Numbered from the stretch's first letter, positions 1-28,602 are shown. The stretch is DNA of 64,000 nt from Serripes groenlandicus (GCA_031761405.1 JASEVX010000011.1:16365609-16429608), one strand, 5' to 3'. Notes: a model not told the origin generated them from the letters alone. A program made the numbers and translations.

Positions 1-1065
1 ATAATTTTAGTTATACAACTAAACAAACTAATGGAGAGAAATGACTATATTTAGTCTCAATTTCTTTCCTTATGAAATAGCACTAATTTCTTTCATTATT
101 TTACAAAAATCCATGTGAAATGGATTAAGCCTGCTCCATCTTCTTTACATATTTGGATGCTTTTTATTTCAACACAAGAAAATTTGAATTAACGCATGTG
201 TCACTAAGAATTAATCCATACAACCAATTAGTCAAAGAATGATGGCGAGACACGACAGAAAGAGAAGTATTCCCCTTACATCACCCTGCAGGGCAACAAA
301 GCATATTCATTTCAATATGCGATTCCAGAATTTTCTGGCAGATCATAACTTGTACTGGCTATGGTTTGTTTTACAATGAAAAAAAATGAAATAAATAAAA
401 TTGGACGGTTTAAACTTGAAAGAACGCAAGTTCTTCACAAACAAAAAACAAATTTCAGATCTTGCTGAAAAGAAAATCAATAAAAAAAGAAAATCAACTT
501 GGATGTTAAAAAAAGAGAAGAAAACAATAACCCCAAAATTAACCCCTCAGAATCTAACTGAATTACTTTTTCGTTGTAGGCCTTTTAATGAACACTTATT
601 TGCGTTGAAAGAGTTCTAGTTACATACTGCTAGTTTTTGTAAATTCATTTGCATTTCAACTTTCTGTAAACCTAGTATATGAATGAAGGCCATGTCGGTG
701 AAATATGAAACTAAGGATCTAAAAAGGACCATTAACCAATGCATATTTTGGACTAATCCCAATTGGCAAACAGGGACAGCCGTATCAAAACAGCTTAGGA
801 AAACACGATCAATGGTGATGGGTGAATGAGGGATGATGAAATGATATAATCCATGTTGAACACATTGGCAATCAGAATTAGCTGCATCAAGTTTTCACAT
901 TGTCTTCAGGGTAAATCGTTAAATGTCTTCTCTCTAAAAAATCCATTTTGAATCTAATTTTGATGTGTTCACACAACACCCCGTCTTCTTTAATTAATTA
1001 ACACGACGGCTATTTCTCTATCACAGAACCCTTCTACATGCAAGTTCTATAAAAATCCAGTATAA

Positions 1066-1071
1066 TTTATT
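1066..1071 (-). terminator. AATAAA polyadenylation signal after the short p53-family terminal exon
   Basis: Minus-strand AATAAA about 45 bases after the TGA of the 1116-1203 exon, the right distance for a very short 3' UTR. AT-rich DNA makes chance hits common, so its weight comes from its position. Confidence 0.45.
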
Positions 1072-1115
1072 AAGTGTCCTAAGAATAAGTTATGGCAGTG
1101 TATTGAACGATTAAA

Positions 1116-16475
<15,360 letters not shown>

Positions 16476-16528
16476 TTTCACAATATTTAGATATTTTAAT
16501 ATTTTGGTGTAGAACTATCTTCGCCAGG

Positions 16529-16536
16529 TATATATA
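16529..16536 (-). promoter_or_regulatory. TATA box of the p53-family gene
   Basis: TATATATA on the minus strand, 54 bases upstream of the exon 1 ATG. Transcription would start near 16,500, leaving a 5' UTR of about 25 bases. Confidence 0.5.
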
Positions 16537-16566
16537 CTCTATCAGTGAAAGGGATTAAGTCGTCAG

Positions 16567-16571
16567 CCAAT
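16567..16571 (-). promoter_or_regulatory. inverted CCAAT box upstream of the p53-family TATA box
   Basis: CCAAT on the plus strand (ATTGG toward the gene), about 30 bases upstream of the TATA box. It lies in a short CpG-bearing stretch (GAACGCGCCGA) that is unusual in this AT-rich region. This fits an NF-Y type element. Confidence 0.35.
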
Positions 16572-16579
16572 GAGAACGC

Positions 16580-18185
16580 GCCGATTTTTTGACAGTTTGT
16601 CGGTGAGCACCGCTATATTTTATCAAGGTGTTTTAACTAGGTAAGAATAGGTAACAGGTAGCTAAAGAATGCCGACCCTAATTATTCCGAATTGTTTGTA
16701 AAATAATTAACTGATCAAACGATATCTATCGGTTAACGGAACAGAGCATTGCGTCCTTTATATCAATACTATATGCAACGGTAATTATTGAACGGTTCAA
16801 TTACTTTCGGTTTGCAAAAATATGTAAATTATATGAATATGGCTTAATTTGCTGATATGGCGAAAATGTATAAGTTGATGTGCCTAATGGCATAGATCTC
16901 CGATCAACATTGAAATAAATAAATGTTACATATTATTTTAATTTTTTTGTCAAAAAGATCTTATTTTTTGTTTAAAGAATAAACCTTTATTCAATGAAGA
17001 GAAATTTATTTTTAAGACGTATATTTAGATTACCTTTCAACATACATGCATTTAGTCATAAATTGGATACTAAATCATCATAACAGTTATTAACTCCTTA
17101 TAAATGTTACATTAGTTACATATATTCTTTGTACTTAAACAACAAATTACCTTCACCATCATACTCCTTAATTATGTAACATTAGTTATTTTTATCTTAA
17201 ACAACAAATTACCTCATTGGAATTTCATTGCCTGTTATAAAAACCATTTTTTCTTCCTTTTCTTGATATGAATTTTACAACAAATCTGGTGTTTCAGTTT
17301 ACTTGAATGATAACATCAATGTAATTGCTAATGGTTTTAAAAACACCATTTATAACCTATAACCAACCATTAAGTCATTATTTACTCATTAATTGCCAAA
17401 GACATTGAGTAAAAGATGTGTATTGAACTGTTTTACTCAACAATTTTGTTTGACTTATTAAGTGATTATCACTGTCAATGATGAGTAAAAGCAATTATTT
17501 CTGGTGTATTGAAAGTTTATATCATAGTTTGATACTTATCAACAATTCTTTGGCAGATGACTTTACAACTAGGCAAAACTATGGAAAATGTCTATGAATA
17601 ATAATATAATTATGTAAACAAGCTGTACACATTGTTACAATAGGAGAAAATACTCATCATGATCAATTTATCATTTAAAGATGATTACAACAGATAAATC
17701 TGCATATGGGAAAGGGATAATTTCAAAATTTAACATTGAAGTTCTTTCATGCATACAGAGACATATTAATACATTAGTATAAAGTAATGTTATGTCTTTG
17801 ATTCATAGCAATTCTGAATGATATCTGCAGCATGTACTTTTTTGTTCAATATCTCTATTGGGCCACATTTTCTTTGATCATTTCCTTCTTTGGAAAGTCA
17901 TGGGTTGAAAGTGTAATCTGCCTTCTTGATTTTTCTTCTTCAAATGTTATATTAATAAAGGCAATCTACATCTTTTCATACCTTATTCAATTATAAAAGA
18001 TTATAATTTTGTATAAGGTTTGTTTATGTTTGGGGTCCTGTGAGGTTTTGACAATTTTGAATTACTTCAAAAAGTTGGAATTGCACAAAATATTCACACA
18101 TATATCATCAAATGGAAGAATTTGCATTGATTTCTTTAAATCCCATAATCTGTGTCATTAAACAATAGGAAATCTCTTACAATTA
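16580..18185. other. intergenic interval upstream of the p53-family gene
   Basis: AT-rich with no convincing exon. It contains a short direct duplication near 17,090-17,214 sharing ATGTTACATTAGTTA-type and AACAACAAATTACC blocks, and MITE scraps near 17,690-17,850. Confidence 0.55.
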
Positions 18186-21100
18186 GGATTTCAACACAGC
18201 AAGAGAGTATTGCCTCTGATGATTGGCGGATTAACAGGATTAAATCATCTCAGGTAGTTTTAACAAACGGATTAAACCTTTAAATAAATGTATAATACAT
18301 GTGTTGATTACATAACAAACAGTTCTATGGAAATTGAAAGTAGTTTATTTCTGAGTTAAATATTGCACAATAATATCTTGATTATTGCAGTAAAAAGCAT
18401 CCTGCTGTCAGGATATCTTTGATGTTTGTACTGTGTATCTTTGATGTTTATGTTTTTGTAACTTGATTGGTAAATATTTGACAAACCAGAATCAATGTGG
18501 TTAGGAGTGCATGGCAAATTATTATGTTTTGATAATAAAAATATTAATTTGGACAATAATAAATGACATTAATTGACACATAAAGGTTGTCATATTGTAC
18601 ATCCAGAAATCAGAATTTGATGTTTTAAATTATTTATAAAATGTCTATATCTATTCGAATAGTTTTTAATGGGAAATAATGTCAAAGACCAATGAGACAA
18701 ACAACCTTGATGCAAGTACTAGTTTAGAATACAGGAAGTAGACATTTAAAGTGATAAGCCTTACTTCACAATCAATGACAAATAATTGAAACTTTAAGTT
18801 AATGAAATAAGCATTAAATAGATGTAATGTTGTAAAGAAAATCTAGGGGATAACATATCACAATTCTTTGTAATATGTTTGGAATTACAACAAATATTTA
18901 ACTCTGAATTTATAGAATCGGCAATATGAGCATGAGGTGAAAGGCAAAAGCTTCTTTTGCAAAAATGTTGTTTATTTTTCATCCCTCAATCACCAGGAGT
19001 GCATTGTCTTTCATGATTGGTGGATTAAAAGGATAAAATCATCTCAGGGAGTTTTAACAAACTGATTAAACCTTTAAATAAATGTATCATTACTGTGTTG
19101 ATTACATAACAAACAGTTCTATGGAAAATTATTGTAGTTTATTTGTGAAACAAATATTGCACAATAATTCCTTGATTATTGCAGTAAAAAGCATCCTGGA
19201 GTTAGGATATCTTTGATGTTTGTATTTTGTATCTTTGATGTTTATGTTTTTGTAACTTGATTGGCAAATATTTGACAAACTAGAATCAATGTGGTTATAG
19301 GAGTGCATGGCAAATTATTATGTTTTGATAATAAAAATATGAATTTTGACAAGAATAAATGACATTAAGTGACACATAAAGGTTGTCATATTGTCCATCA
19401 AGAGTTCAGAATGTTAACATTAATTCTATGGAACAGTGTAAATGAAACTGGTCTGAAATATGATATTTCTAGTTTGTTCAGAAAATCAAAGAGTTGTAAG
19501 TTTATAATTTCATATTGCAATATTTGAACCGATAACATGTTATGTAACCTTTTTAGTAAAATTCTAAACATAATTAGAATTTACCATGAGATATATATTG
19601 TATTTAAGGCTCAGAGGGTCTAAAAACATTTATAAACTGTCTATATCTATTCAGAGAATTTTTTATGAGAAATAATGTTAAAAGACCAATGAGACCCACA
19701 CACTTTGGTGCAAGTGCTTTAACGTTCAGTATCCAGAAAGCTGGCATCAGAAATGGTTTTAATACATATTAAGATGTAAGACCTTTTAATTCACAATCAA
19801 TGAAAACTCTTTTAAGTTAATGAAATAAGCATTAAATATCTGTAGTTTTGTAAAGAAAATCTTGGTGATAAAATATCAAACTTCTTTGCAATAATATTAA
19901 AGTTGGAAAAGGCTGTCTAAAGTTGGAATTGCAAAAAAACATTTCTCTCAGAATTAATAGAATTAGCAGTCATAATCAGAATGAGATGAAAGACAAAAAA
20001 TCCTTTTGCCAAAATGATGTTTATTTTTCATCACTCAATCACCAGGAGTGTATTGTCTTTGATGATTGGTGGATTCACAGGATAAAATCATCTCAGGTAG
20101 TTTTAACAAACTGATTAAACCTTTAAATAAATGTATCATTACTGTGTTGATTACATAACAAACAGTTCTATGGAAAATGATTGTAGTTTATTTGTGAAAC
20201 AAATATTGCACAATAATTCCTTGATTATTGCAGTAAAAAAAGCATACTACAGTTAGGATATCTTTGATGTTTGTATTTTGTATCTTTAATGTTTGTATGA
20301 TGTATCTTTGATGTTTATGTTTTTGTAACTTGATTGGCAAATATTTGACAAACTAGAATCAATGTGGTTAGGAGTGCATGGCAAATTATTATGTTTTGAT
20401 AATAAAAATATTAATTTTGACAAGAATAAATGACATTAAGTGACACATAAAGGTTGTCATATTGTTCTTCCAGAGATCCGAATTTGAACTTTAATTCTAT
20501 GGAACAGTGTAAATGAAACTGGTCTGAAATATGATATTTCTAGTTTGTTCAGAAAATCAAAGAGTTGTAAGTTTATAATTTCATATTTGCAACATTTGTA
20601 CCGATAACATGTTATGAATCCATTTAGTGAAATTCTAATCATAATTAGATTTTTTCATGAGATATATTTTTATTTAAGGCTGATTGTCTAAAAACATTTA
20701 TAAACTGTCTATATCTATTCCGAGAATTTTTTATGAGAAATAATGTTAAAAGACCAATGATTTTTAGTTTTATTGGGGTTTTACGCCGTTTTGAACATTA
20801 TTTCAGTTATATCATGGCGACAGTTCACTTATTCATGATCCCTTGTTAAACAAACAAGTACTAGGCTAGAAAATGTGCCTTGCCCAAGGGCGCTCCATCA
20901 TGACTGTAGTGCCGCGACTGGGGATCTAACCCGGGATACCCGGTTTCAAATCCCTGACACTAACCACTCGAGCACGGCGGATTCCTAAAAAAACAATGAG
21001 ACACACAAACTTTGGTGCAAGTGCTTAAGTTCAGTATCCAGAAAGGTGGCATCAGAAATGGTTTAAATACATAAGATATAAGACCTTTCTTCACAATCAA

Positions 21101-21790
21101 TGAAAATTTATTAAATCTCTCAAGTTACTGAAATAAGCATTAAATATTTGTAATTTTCTAAGGAAAACTTGGGGATAAAATATCAGACTTCTTTGCAATA
21201 AGTTGGAAAAGGCTGCCTAAAGTTGGAATTGAAAATAAATATTTCTCTCAGAATTAATAGAATCAGCAGTATGAGAAAGAGATGTAAAGCAAAAGCTCTT
21301 TTTGCCAAAATGTTATTTATTTTTCATCACTCAATCACCAGGAGTGTATTGTCTCTGATGATTGGTGGATTAACAGGATTAAATCATCTCAGGTAGTTTT
21401 AACAAACTGATTAAACCCTTAAATAAATGTATCATTCCTGTGTTGATTACATAACAAACAGTTCTATGGAAATTGAAAGTAGTTTATTTCTGAGATAAAT
21501 ATTGCACAATAATATCTTGATTATTGCAGTAAAAAGTATCCTGCTGTCAGGATATCTTTGATGTATGTACTGTGTATCTTTGATGTTTATGTTTTTGTAA
21601 CTTGATTGGTAAATATTTGACAAACTAGAATCAATGTTGTTAGGAGTGCATGACAAATTATTATGTTTTGATAATAAAAAATATTAATTTTGACAAGAAT
21701 AAATGACATTAAGTGACACCTAAAGGTTGTCATATTGTTCTTCCAGAGATCAGAATGTTAACATTAATTCCATGGTACATAGTACATTGT
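18186..21790. repeat. long-period direct repeat array, four copies
   Basis: Each unit has a block starting GGAGTGTATTGTCT..GATGATTGG, then TTTAACAAACTGATTAAACC, CATAACAAACAGTTCTATGG, GATATCTTTGATGTTTGTA and TTATGTTTTGATAATAAAAA. Equivalent points are at 18,205, 18,997, 20,046 and 21,342, giving spacings of 792, 1049 and 1296. The last falls to about 1060 once the SINE at 20,761-20,995 is removed. Copy 4 is cut short near 21,790. Copies differ by substitutions and small indels. No protein is conserved across them, so it is a local tandem duplication of non-coding DNA. Confidence 0.85.
20761..20995 (-). mobile_element. tRNA-derived SINE inside copy 3 of the long repeat array
   Basis: Read on the minus strand it starts with a tRNA-like head (A-box-like CGAGTGGTTAGTGTCAGGG, then a B-box-like GGTTAGATCCCC). 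It then has a GCACTACAGTCATG body and ends in the tail GGCGTAAAACCCCAATAAAA. Flanks CAATGA on both sides look like the target duplication; the uninterrupted site is seen in copy 2 near 19,690. Confidence 0.85.
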
Positions 21791-21983
21791 ATTATTAGGT
21801 CGTTGGAACAGTGTTAAATTGAACTGGTTTGAAATATGATTTATGTTATATAATCATTTTGTAAATGACTCATAGTACATGTATTAATAATACTTACAAA
21901 ATAATTTTGCATAAGTTGACAGAAATAAAAGCAGATTCCTTATTTGAGAAGTTATATTCTTCCCTATCATGGGATGATGACTT

Positions 21984-22207
21984 ATACATGTGTATTTCCC
22001 AACTGTAGACGCACTTTGACACTTCTGGAGCAGACGACTTTTGAAAACTTTGTGGCAAATGTGAAATTGCTCATGATGAGCAATTTCACCATTTGCCACA
22101 ATGTTTTCAACTCTATTTTAATAATTAAACTATCATTTATGGAGATTTTTCAAGTTTTTGTATACAGTTTTTTCAAAGTTGCTGATTTATTGTATGTGGG
22201 AAAGGGT
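21984..22207 (+). mobile_element. TTAA MITE with perfect long hairpin
   Basis: The ends are degraded (left CCCAACTGTAGACGC, right GTGGGAAAGGGTTGA). The hairpin at 22,043-22,108 is nearly perfect and carries paired changes, AAATG in the left arm and CATTT in the right. Confidence 0.8.
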
Positions 22208-23617
22208 TGATAGTCTACTGCTTTAACCCTTTCCCACTTGCAGACACATTTTGTTGCATCTGATGCAAAGGACTTTTTCATAACAAAAGGAGAAATTACT
22301 CAAAACAATAAACAGATGTAATATTAGATGTATGTTAATTTTGATACAGGTTTCCCACTTGCAGACGCATATTGTTGATGATGATGACAGGTTTAAAAAC
22401 ATTGTGGAAAAAGGGTCACTGGCTCATGATGAGCAATGTCTCTTTTTCTCAAATAGCTAACAGACACGTACATTTTAGGATTTAAAGAATAAACCCCTTT
22501 GACTCACATACTGCTTTTATCAACCAAATTTAAAATTATGTAACAAAATGACCAAAGAATCTACACAAACTTCGGTAGGTTTTTGATATAAAGTTTGAAC
22601 AAACAATATGAGAAATGGAGAGATTTCTCCTTTTCCAACAAGGCATACAAATCCATCATTAGAAAAGTCGCATCCATTGTTAGAAAAGTCATCCATTGTT
22701 GTATTTATTTATCAAGGAAATGGGTAACTGTTAAATAAGTATGGTCAGTAAGTCAGGACCATAAATGTCACTTTTGTATTTACGTTAGACTTGTGGATGA
22801 ATTAACTTTTTCAATAATCTGACAATTTTATTACCGTGGCTATTGTTCTTGCATTTAGACTGAATGTGGCCGATGTTAAGCTACCATTTTACCTGCATAG
22901 AAATACAGTAATCACTTTCGCTGTCATCCCTTTTCTACATGTAGAAGCATAGAATTTCTCATTTTGCAAAGAAAGAGGCTTTAAACTCTTTTAAACAATT
23001 ATATGATAATTTATAAAAAATTATCATATTATTTCCAAGATGTTTTCACTCAGACACTGAGTTGAACAAATGAACAAAATTAGTGTGAAAAGTTTAACTT
23101 GCTGCTTGTTTTAAGCAATGTATCCCTTTTCCACAATGTTTTAAAAAATAATCTGCTGCAGAAGCATCAAATGTCGCCTACATCAGTGAAAGGGATACAG
23201 GCTCGTACCCAGGCATACACACATACGCCAATGGGTACAATTTGCCAGAAAATGTAAAAAATATACATTAAAAACTGAAGGCTGAGAGTGGTATTGGGTT
23301 GATTTCATCCGAAAATGTCATTAAAATCGGCATGTGGATATTATAGCAAGTTAGTTTTAAGTTATGACCAAAATGACCATTTGAGTTCAACATAATGCAC
23401 TGTGGGATTTCAAAATTTTACCCATCGGTAAATATGTCCCAACCCACTAGGACAACTGCCATAAAAGCAAGGAAGGGATTGACAAGATAATGTTAAAAAA
23501 GGGCCAAAATTGGAAGTGTTTCATTAAAAAAGAGGGGTCAATGAAACTTAACAATTATAAGAATCAATGACGAACCAATAGAGTCTGGTAAAACTGTCAA
23601 CACGCTACTGTGAATGG

Positions 23618-23760
23618 TAACCCTTTCCCCGAGGCAGACGACATTTGACGCCTTTACAGCATTCAACTTTTAAAAACATTGTGGTAAAAGGAGAAATTGC
23701 TCAAAACGAGCAATTTCTCCCTTTTCCCACAATGTTTTCAATTCTACTAATCAAAATGCA
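23618..23760 (+). mobile_element. partial TTAA MITE, left half
   Basis: Begins TAACCCTTTCCCCGAGGCAGACG and runs through the hairpin (GGAGAAATTGCTCAAAACGAG and complement), then loses similarity. The right half is missing. Confidence 0.7.
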
Positions 23761-23975
23761 AATTCTTCATCCAAAATTTAAAGTTGTTACACGGATTTCT
23801 GGGGATATTTTGGAAACGGACAAGTCTAAAAATCTTCTATGAGGTAAACCAGTTAAATAAATAAAACTTTGTATGTTGATGACTTGTAAACACTGTAACT
23901 TTACATGGTGAAATTGGTTTTTTGACACTCATACAGGAATTGTCACTCAGAAAGGTGGAGATGTCTTATCTCTGT

Positions 23976-24219
23976 TACCGCCTCATGGTATCTGCCTCAG
24001 GCTCAGGAGGTAGTGGGTTCGATCCCCAGGGTGGTCATACCAAAGACTTAAAAAATTGCAGTAATGGCTGCCCTACTTGGCGCTCAGGGTCACGGGGTTA
24101 GCATTACGACTAACTGGCTGGTGTCAGGATATGTACCAGTTGTTCTGGTAAATGATTTGATGTAACTGAAAAATTGTTGAAGGGGCGTTAAGCACCAAAC
24201 AATTTATCAATCAATCAAT
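23976..24219 (+). mobile_element. tRNA-derived SINE with 11-bp target duplication
   Basis: CTTATCTCTGT is repeated exactly at 23,965-23,975 and 24,220-24,230. The body has a B box (GGGTTCGATCCCC) near the 5' end. It has a GTACCAGTTGTTCTGGTAAA segment and a GGGGCGTTAAGCACC tail, ending in (AATC)n. The 5' A box is shortened. Confidence 0.9.
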
Positions 24220-24825
24220 CTTATCTCTGTACCAGTCCACATACAACCAATCTGCAGCAGACAACTTTGTGATATTGAAGCAAAATTATGTAAAATCTCC
24301 ATGAATGAAAGTTTAATTATTGAAAAGCTTTTAAAATCATTTGGGCAAAAGTAGAAACATTGCTCTTTATAACCAATTTCTTAATTTGCCACTATGTTTT
24401 CAAAAGTCCTTTGCTGCAAGTGTGTGAAAAAGCATCTGTATGTTTCAAAGTTTTTCATTGTCTTTTCTCAGTGGTAGGAATGGGCACATCAATAGCAGGT
24501 GATTGAGGGTCTTCTCTTAAAGGCAGCCCACATTTGACAAATTGGATAACAATGTGAGAAAAGGAACAATCGCCAAACACAAGATTAGAATATGAGGTAA
24601 CTATAAATAAGAGAGAACTCTGAGGTAAATAAATACAGCCAGCTATTACTGGAAATTTTAATAGTATAATTTCGATAAACAGTTGAAACTTTTGAAGAAA
24701 AGGAGAAATTATTTTTTTTGAGTGATTTCTCCTTTATCCACATTGTTTACAAAAAGTTATTTAATGCAGAAGCATCAGTAGTAATCTGTATCAGGGATAG
24801 GGTTAATAGTAAAGGTAATCAATAT

Positions 24826-25040
24826 TTAACCCTTTCCCTCATACAACAATTCTGCAGCAGACGACTTTGAACATATTTTGTCAAAAAATAGAAAATCTCT
24901 ATAACTGAATGGATAACCTATGAATTAAAGTGGAAAACATTGTGTCAAAAGGAGAAATTGCTTGTTTTGAGCAATTTCTTCTTTTGTCACTATGTTTTCC
25001 AAAAGCCGTCTGAAAGCATCTATATGAGGAAAAGAGTTAA
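24826..25040 (-). mobile_element. TTAA MITE, near full length
   Basis: TTAACCCTTTCCCTCATACAAC at the left; the right end has decayed to GAGGAAAAGAGTTAA. The CGTCTGCTGCAGAGGC segment is shortened. Confidence 0.85.
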
Positions 25041-25149
25041 GTTTCAAATTTATTGTCCCAAAACTGCCACTCTTTATTATTATATGTTTTGATAGTATAT
25101 TAAGCCAATCAGTCATCCGAGTTTTCCTCGCTAATCTTGATAATGGCCA

Positions 25150-25381
25150 TTAACCCTTTCCCTCATATAGACGCTTTCCGATGCCTCTGCAGCAGACAGC
25201 TTTTTTTGAAAACATAGTGACAAAAGAAGAAATTGCTCAAAACAAGCAATTTCTCCTTTTGCCACAATGTTTTCCACTTTTAGTCATAGGTTATCCATTC
25301 AATTATAGAGATTTTCTATTTTTTGACAATTTATGTTCAAAGTCGTCTGCTGCAGAATTGTCCTTTGAGGGAAAGGGTTAA
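25150..25381 (+). mobile_element. TTAA MITE, full length
   Basis: 232 bp from TTAA to TTAA with both ends intact (CCCTTTCCCTCATATAG and GAGGGAAAGGG). The hairpin has the variant loop CTCAAAACAAG. Confidence 0.92.
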
Positions 25382-25764
25382 TATTTCATTCAAAATGTCA
25401 AGTATCAAGAAAGAATGCATAGCACTTAAAAAGCTACATCTATTGATTGTTGTGTGATGATTAAGATTCTTTTTTTTTATAAGCCTATCTGTAGTATAAA
25501 CAGATTACATGTATATGAATATTATCATGGCATGCTTTAAGTGTCACACTTTCTTTAATTATTTAATGTTTTCATTTATCATGGCGTTAAAAATGAAACA
25601 TTGTGGGAAATTAAAGATTTTTTTTTCCAAAAAGAACAAGTGCTCATTTTCCCATAATGTTTTTGAATGCACCAGCACCATACTTCTAATTAATTTCCAA
25701 TATTACAGTTTTGAATAAATGTTTTCGAAGGAGACAACTTGAAAACAAAATATCAGGTAAACAG

Positions 25765-25963
25765 TTAACCATTTACCTGCAGCAGACAACTTGAATAAAC
25801 ATTGTGGCAAAAAGAGAAATTGCTCATGATGAGCAATTTCTCCTTTTGCCACAATATTTTCAACTTTATTCAATAATAATGTGTTCATAATTATATAGAT
25901 TTTTTTTTTTTTTTTCATTTAATTTATCTGCTGCTTATTTGTTGTATGTGGGAAAGGGATTAA
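25765..25963 (+). mobile_element. TTAA MITE, older subfamily
   Basis: Left end TTAACCATTTACCTGCAGCAG, right end GTATGTGGGAAAGGGATTAA. Hairpin CTCATGATGAG with clean flanking arms, and a poly-T stretch at 25,903-25,917. Confidence 0.75.
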
Positions 25964-25976
25964 AAAATGCATCAAT

Positions 25977-26167
25977 TCAGCAGCAGACGACTTTGAACAT
26001 ATTTTGTCAAATAATGGAAAATCTCTATAATTCTATGGATAACCAATGACTAAAAGTGGAAAACATTGTGTGCTCGTTTTGAGCAATTTCTTCTTTTGTC
26101 ACTATGTTTTCAAAAAGCCGTCTGCTGTAGAGCCGTCAGAAAGCGTCTATATGAGGGAAAGGGTTAA
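25977..26167 (-). mobile_element. 5'-truncated TTAA MITE
   Basis: Starts inside the element at CAGCAGCAGACGACTTTGAAC and ends normally with GAGGGAAAGGGTTAA. The left hairpin arm is partly deleted (GTGTGCTCGTTTTGAG). Confidence 0.8.
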
Positions 26168-26550
26168 CAGAGTATAATTTTGTTTACCAACAACTAATTT
26201 TGGCAAAGTTGTCTTTTACAGAGAGGTTTAAAGTCGTCTGTAACTGGGGAGGGTTAGACATGGCATTCCTAATACAATACTATACGTGAAAATGATATAA
26301 TTTTGCGGTATAATTTGAAACAGAAGTACAGTGGATTACAATGTCTTAATTGTCTCCTATGTGAAGATTCCTTGCTTTTATTGTCAAGTGACAAAGCTAT
26401 ATGTTATGTCTGTAATGTCCATTGTATTTCTAGGCTTTAGTCCTTTCACAATTGTAGCCGCATTCTGACACATCTGCAACAGATGACTTTGTAGTAAAAA
26501 TGAGAAATGGCTCATAATTTCTCCATTTGCCACAATGTTTTCAACCCTAT

Positions 26551-26780
26551 TTAACCCTTTCCCTCATACGACAATTCAGCAGCAGACCACTTTGAACATA
26601 TTTTGTCAAAAATAGAAAAATCTCTATAATTGAATGGTTAACCTATGACTAAAAGTGGAAAGCATTGTGGCAAAAGGAGAAATTGCTCGTTTTGAGCAAT
26701 TTCTTCTTTTGTCACTATGTTTTCAAAAAGCCGTCCGCTTTAAAGGCGTCAAAAAGCGTCTACATGAGGGAAAGGGTTAA
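26551..26780 (-). mobile_element. TTAA MITE, full length
   Basis: 230 bp between TTAA sites, inserted directly after an older MITE fragment (26,470-26,550). Confidence 0.92.
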
Positions 26781-27175
26781 GGATTAAGCTCCCTTTTATG
26801 GAGATTTTTCAAATATTTAACAGGATGTTTTCAAAGTCGTCTGCTGCAGAACTGTTGTATGTGTGAATAGGGTTTTTAAAGTCAAGCTCTAATCCCAGAA
26901 TATGCATCAGTATTACATAGTAAGTTCATTATTCTGTTCACATTGAATTGATAATTAACCTATTCAAGAGATTTCAATATTTGTATTAAATTACTTTCAG
27001 ACATACAATTTAATCTGTTCTTTGGCGAAGAATGTGCTAAAGGCAAAGCATATATCATGGAGGGTAAGCTTTATAACATTAACTCTTTCCTGCATACAAC
27101 ATAATCTGCACCACACATCTTTTGAAAACATCTAGGTAAAAATATGCAAAATTTCAATAAGTGAAAGTCTTATTA

Positions 27176-27399
27176 TTAACCCTTTCCCTCATATAGACGC
27201 TTTCTGACGCCTCTGCAGCAGACGGCTTTTTGAAAACATAGTGACAAAAGAAGAAATTGCACAAAACGTGCAATTTCTCCTTTTGCCACAATGTTTTCCA
27301 ATTTTTGTCATAGGTTATCCATTCAATTATTGAGATTTTCTATTTTTTGACAAAATACATTCGTCTGCTGCAGAATTGCCGTATGAGGGAAAGGGTTAA
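27176..27399 (+). mobile_element. TTAA MITE, full length
   Basis: 224 bp. The hairpin is in the GCACAAAACGTGC form and the right end is GCCGTATGAGGGAAAGGG. Confidence 0.92.
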
Positions 27400-27591
27400 T
27401 TAATTGAAGTTGTAAACATTGTTGCAAATGGAGAAATTGCTCATAATGAAATTGTTCTCCTTTTGCTTCAATGTTATTAAAAGATATTAGTTGCAGATGG
27501 GTCAAAATGCGTCTGGGAAAGGGTACACTGGCGAGAAGCTTACTTGGATGGTTGGCCAATATCACTGGCTTGTTCTGCTTCAGTCAACCTT

Positions 27592-27793
27592 TGACCGTTT
27601 CCAAAATGTAGACGCTTGCTGACGCCTCTGCATCAGACAACTTCTGAAAACATTGTGGTTAAAGGAAAAAATTGCTCATGATGAGCAATTTCTCCTTTTG
27701 CCTCATTGTCTTCAACTTTATTCAATAATTAAACTTTCATTTATGGAGAGTTTTCATATTTTTGACTTTTTATTGAATGTGGGAAAGGATTAA
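27592..27793 (+). mobile_element. TTAA MITE, older subfamily, left end eroded
   Basis: GACGCTTGCTGACGCCTCTG follows a corrupted left end (GACCGTTTCC). The hairpin loop is CTCATGATGAG and the right end is GTGGGAAAGGATTAA. Confidence 0.75.
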
Positions 27794-28075
27794 GCCTAGT
27801 AATAATCACTGTTTGCAGAGTGACCTCAAATAGCCAATCTTGACAAAATGAGCCAATTTAATTCATACACAAATCAACCTTCAGCCCAGAGAACATCAGG
27901 ACTTACTATCTGCACCTCTGAGCAGTCTAATCAGGATCTTCCCTGGTCATACAAGCCTTCGGCAATTGGTTATGACCCAAAACAACCTCATTAAAACAAG
28001 ACCTAAACTCTTTTTATGGTCTGATTTTTATGAGATTGGACCCAAAACAGACTATGTATACAAATTGAACCCTTT

Positions 28076-28294
28076 CCCCCCTAAAGATGCATTTTGACGC
28101 ATCTGCAGCAGACGACTTTTGAAAACATCGTGACAAAAGGAGAAATTGTTCAATATGAGCAATTTCTCCTTTTGCCACAATGTTATAATTTCTTTTCAGT
28201 AATTATACCTACAATTATAGAGATGTTCAATCTTTTTTAGAAGAAATTTTCAAAGTTGTCTGCTGCAGATTTGCTGTATGTGGGAAAGGGTTAA
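28076..28294 (+). mobile_element. TTAA MITE, older subfamily, nearly complete
   Basis: TTGAACCCTTTCCCCCCTAAAG at the left, CATTTTGACGCATCTGCAGC inside, GTATGTGGGAAAGGGTTAA at the right. Confidence 0.85.
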
Positions 28295-28474
28295 AACAAA
28301 ATCAGATGATTTTCATGTGATATTTCCGAAATAATGTTAACAAGAAAAAATTCACTGACTGATGGTTTTGAGTCCAAACTTGAGTACACCTGGCCAAAAA
28401 CACTGCCCCATTTTCCACTTGTAGACATATTTTGATGCATCTGTTAAAATGGTAATATTTGCTATAGTCCTTAT

Positions 28475-28602
28475 TGCTCATAGGCGCAGGGTTAGCGTTA
28501 CTACTTACTGCTTATGGACCGGTAGTACTGGTAACTTACCCAGGATACGTCGTGATATAACTGGATTTCTTTTGAAAGCGGTGTAAAACACCGGACAATC
28601 AA
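28475..28602 (+). mobile_element. SINE fragment, 3' half
   Basis: GGGTTAGCGTTACTACTTAC, GACCGGTAGTACTGGTAACT and AGCGGTGTAAAACACCGGAC match the body and tail of the SINE at 23,976; the tRNA-like head is gone. Confidence 0.7.

Noticed and set aside
18356..18556. Related ORFs in repeat copies (also 21,447-21,656)
   Set aside because: They are shared because the DNA is duplicated; the other two copies lack the frame, so there is no sign of protein selection.
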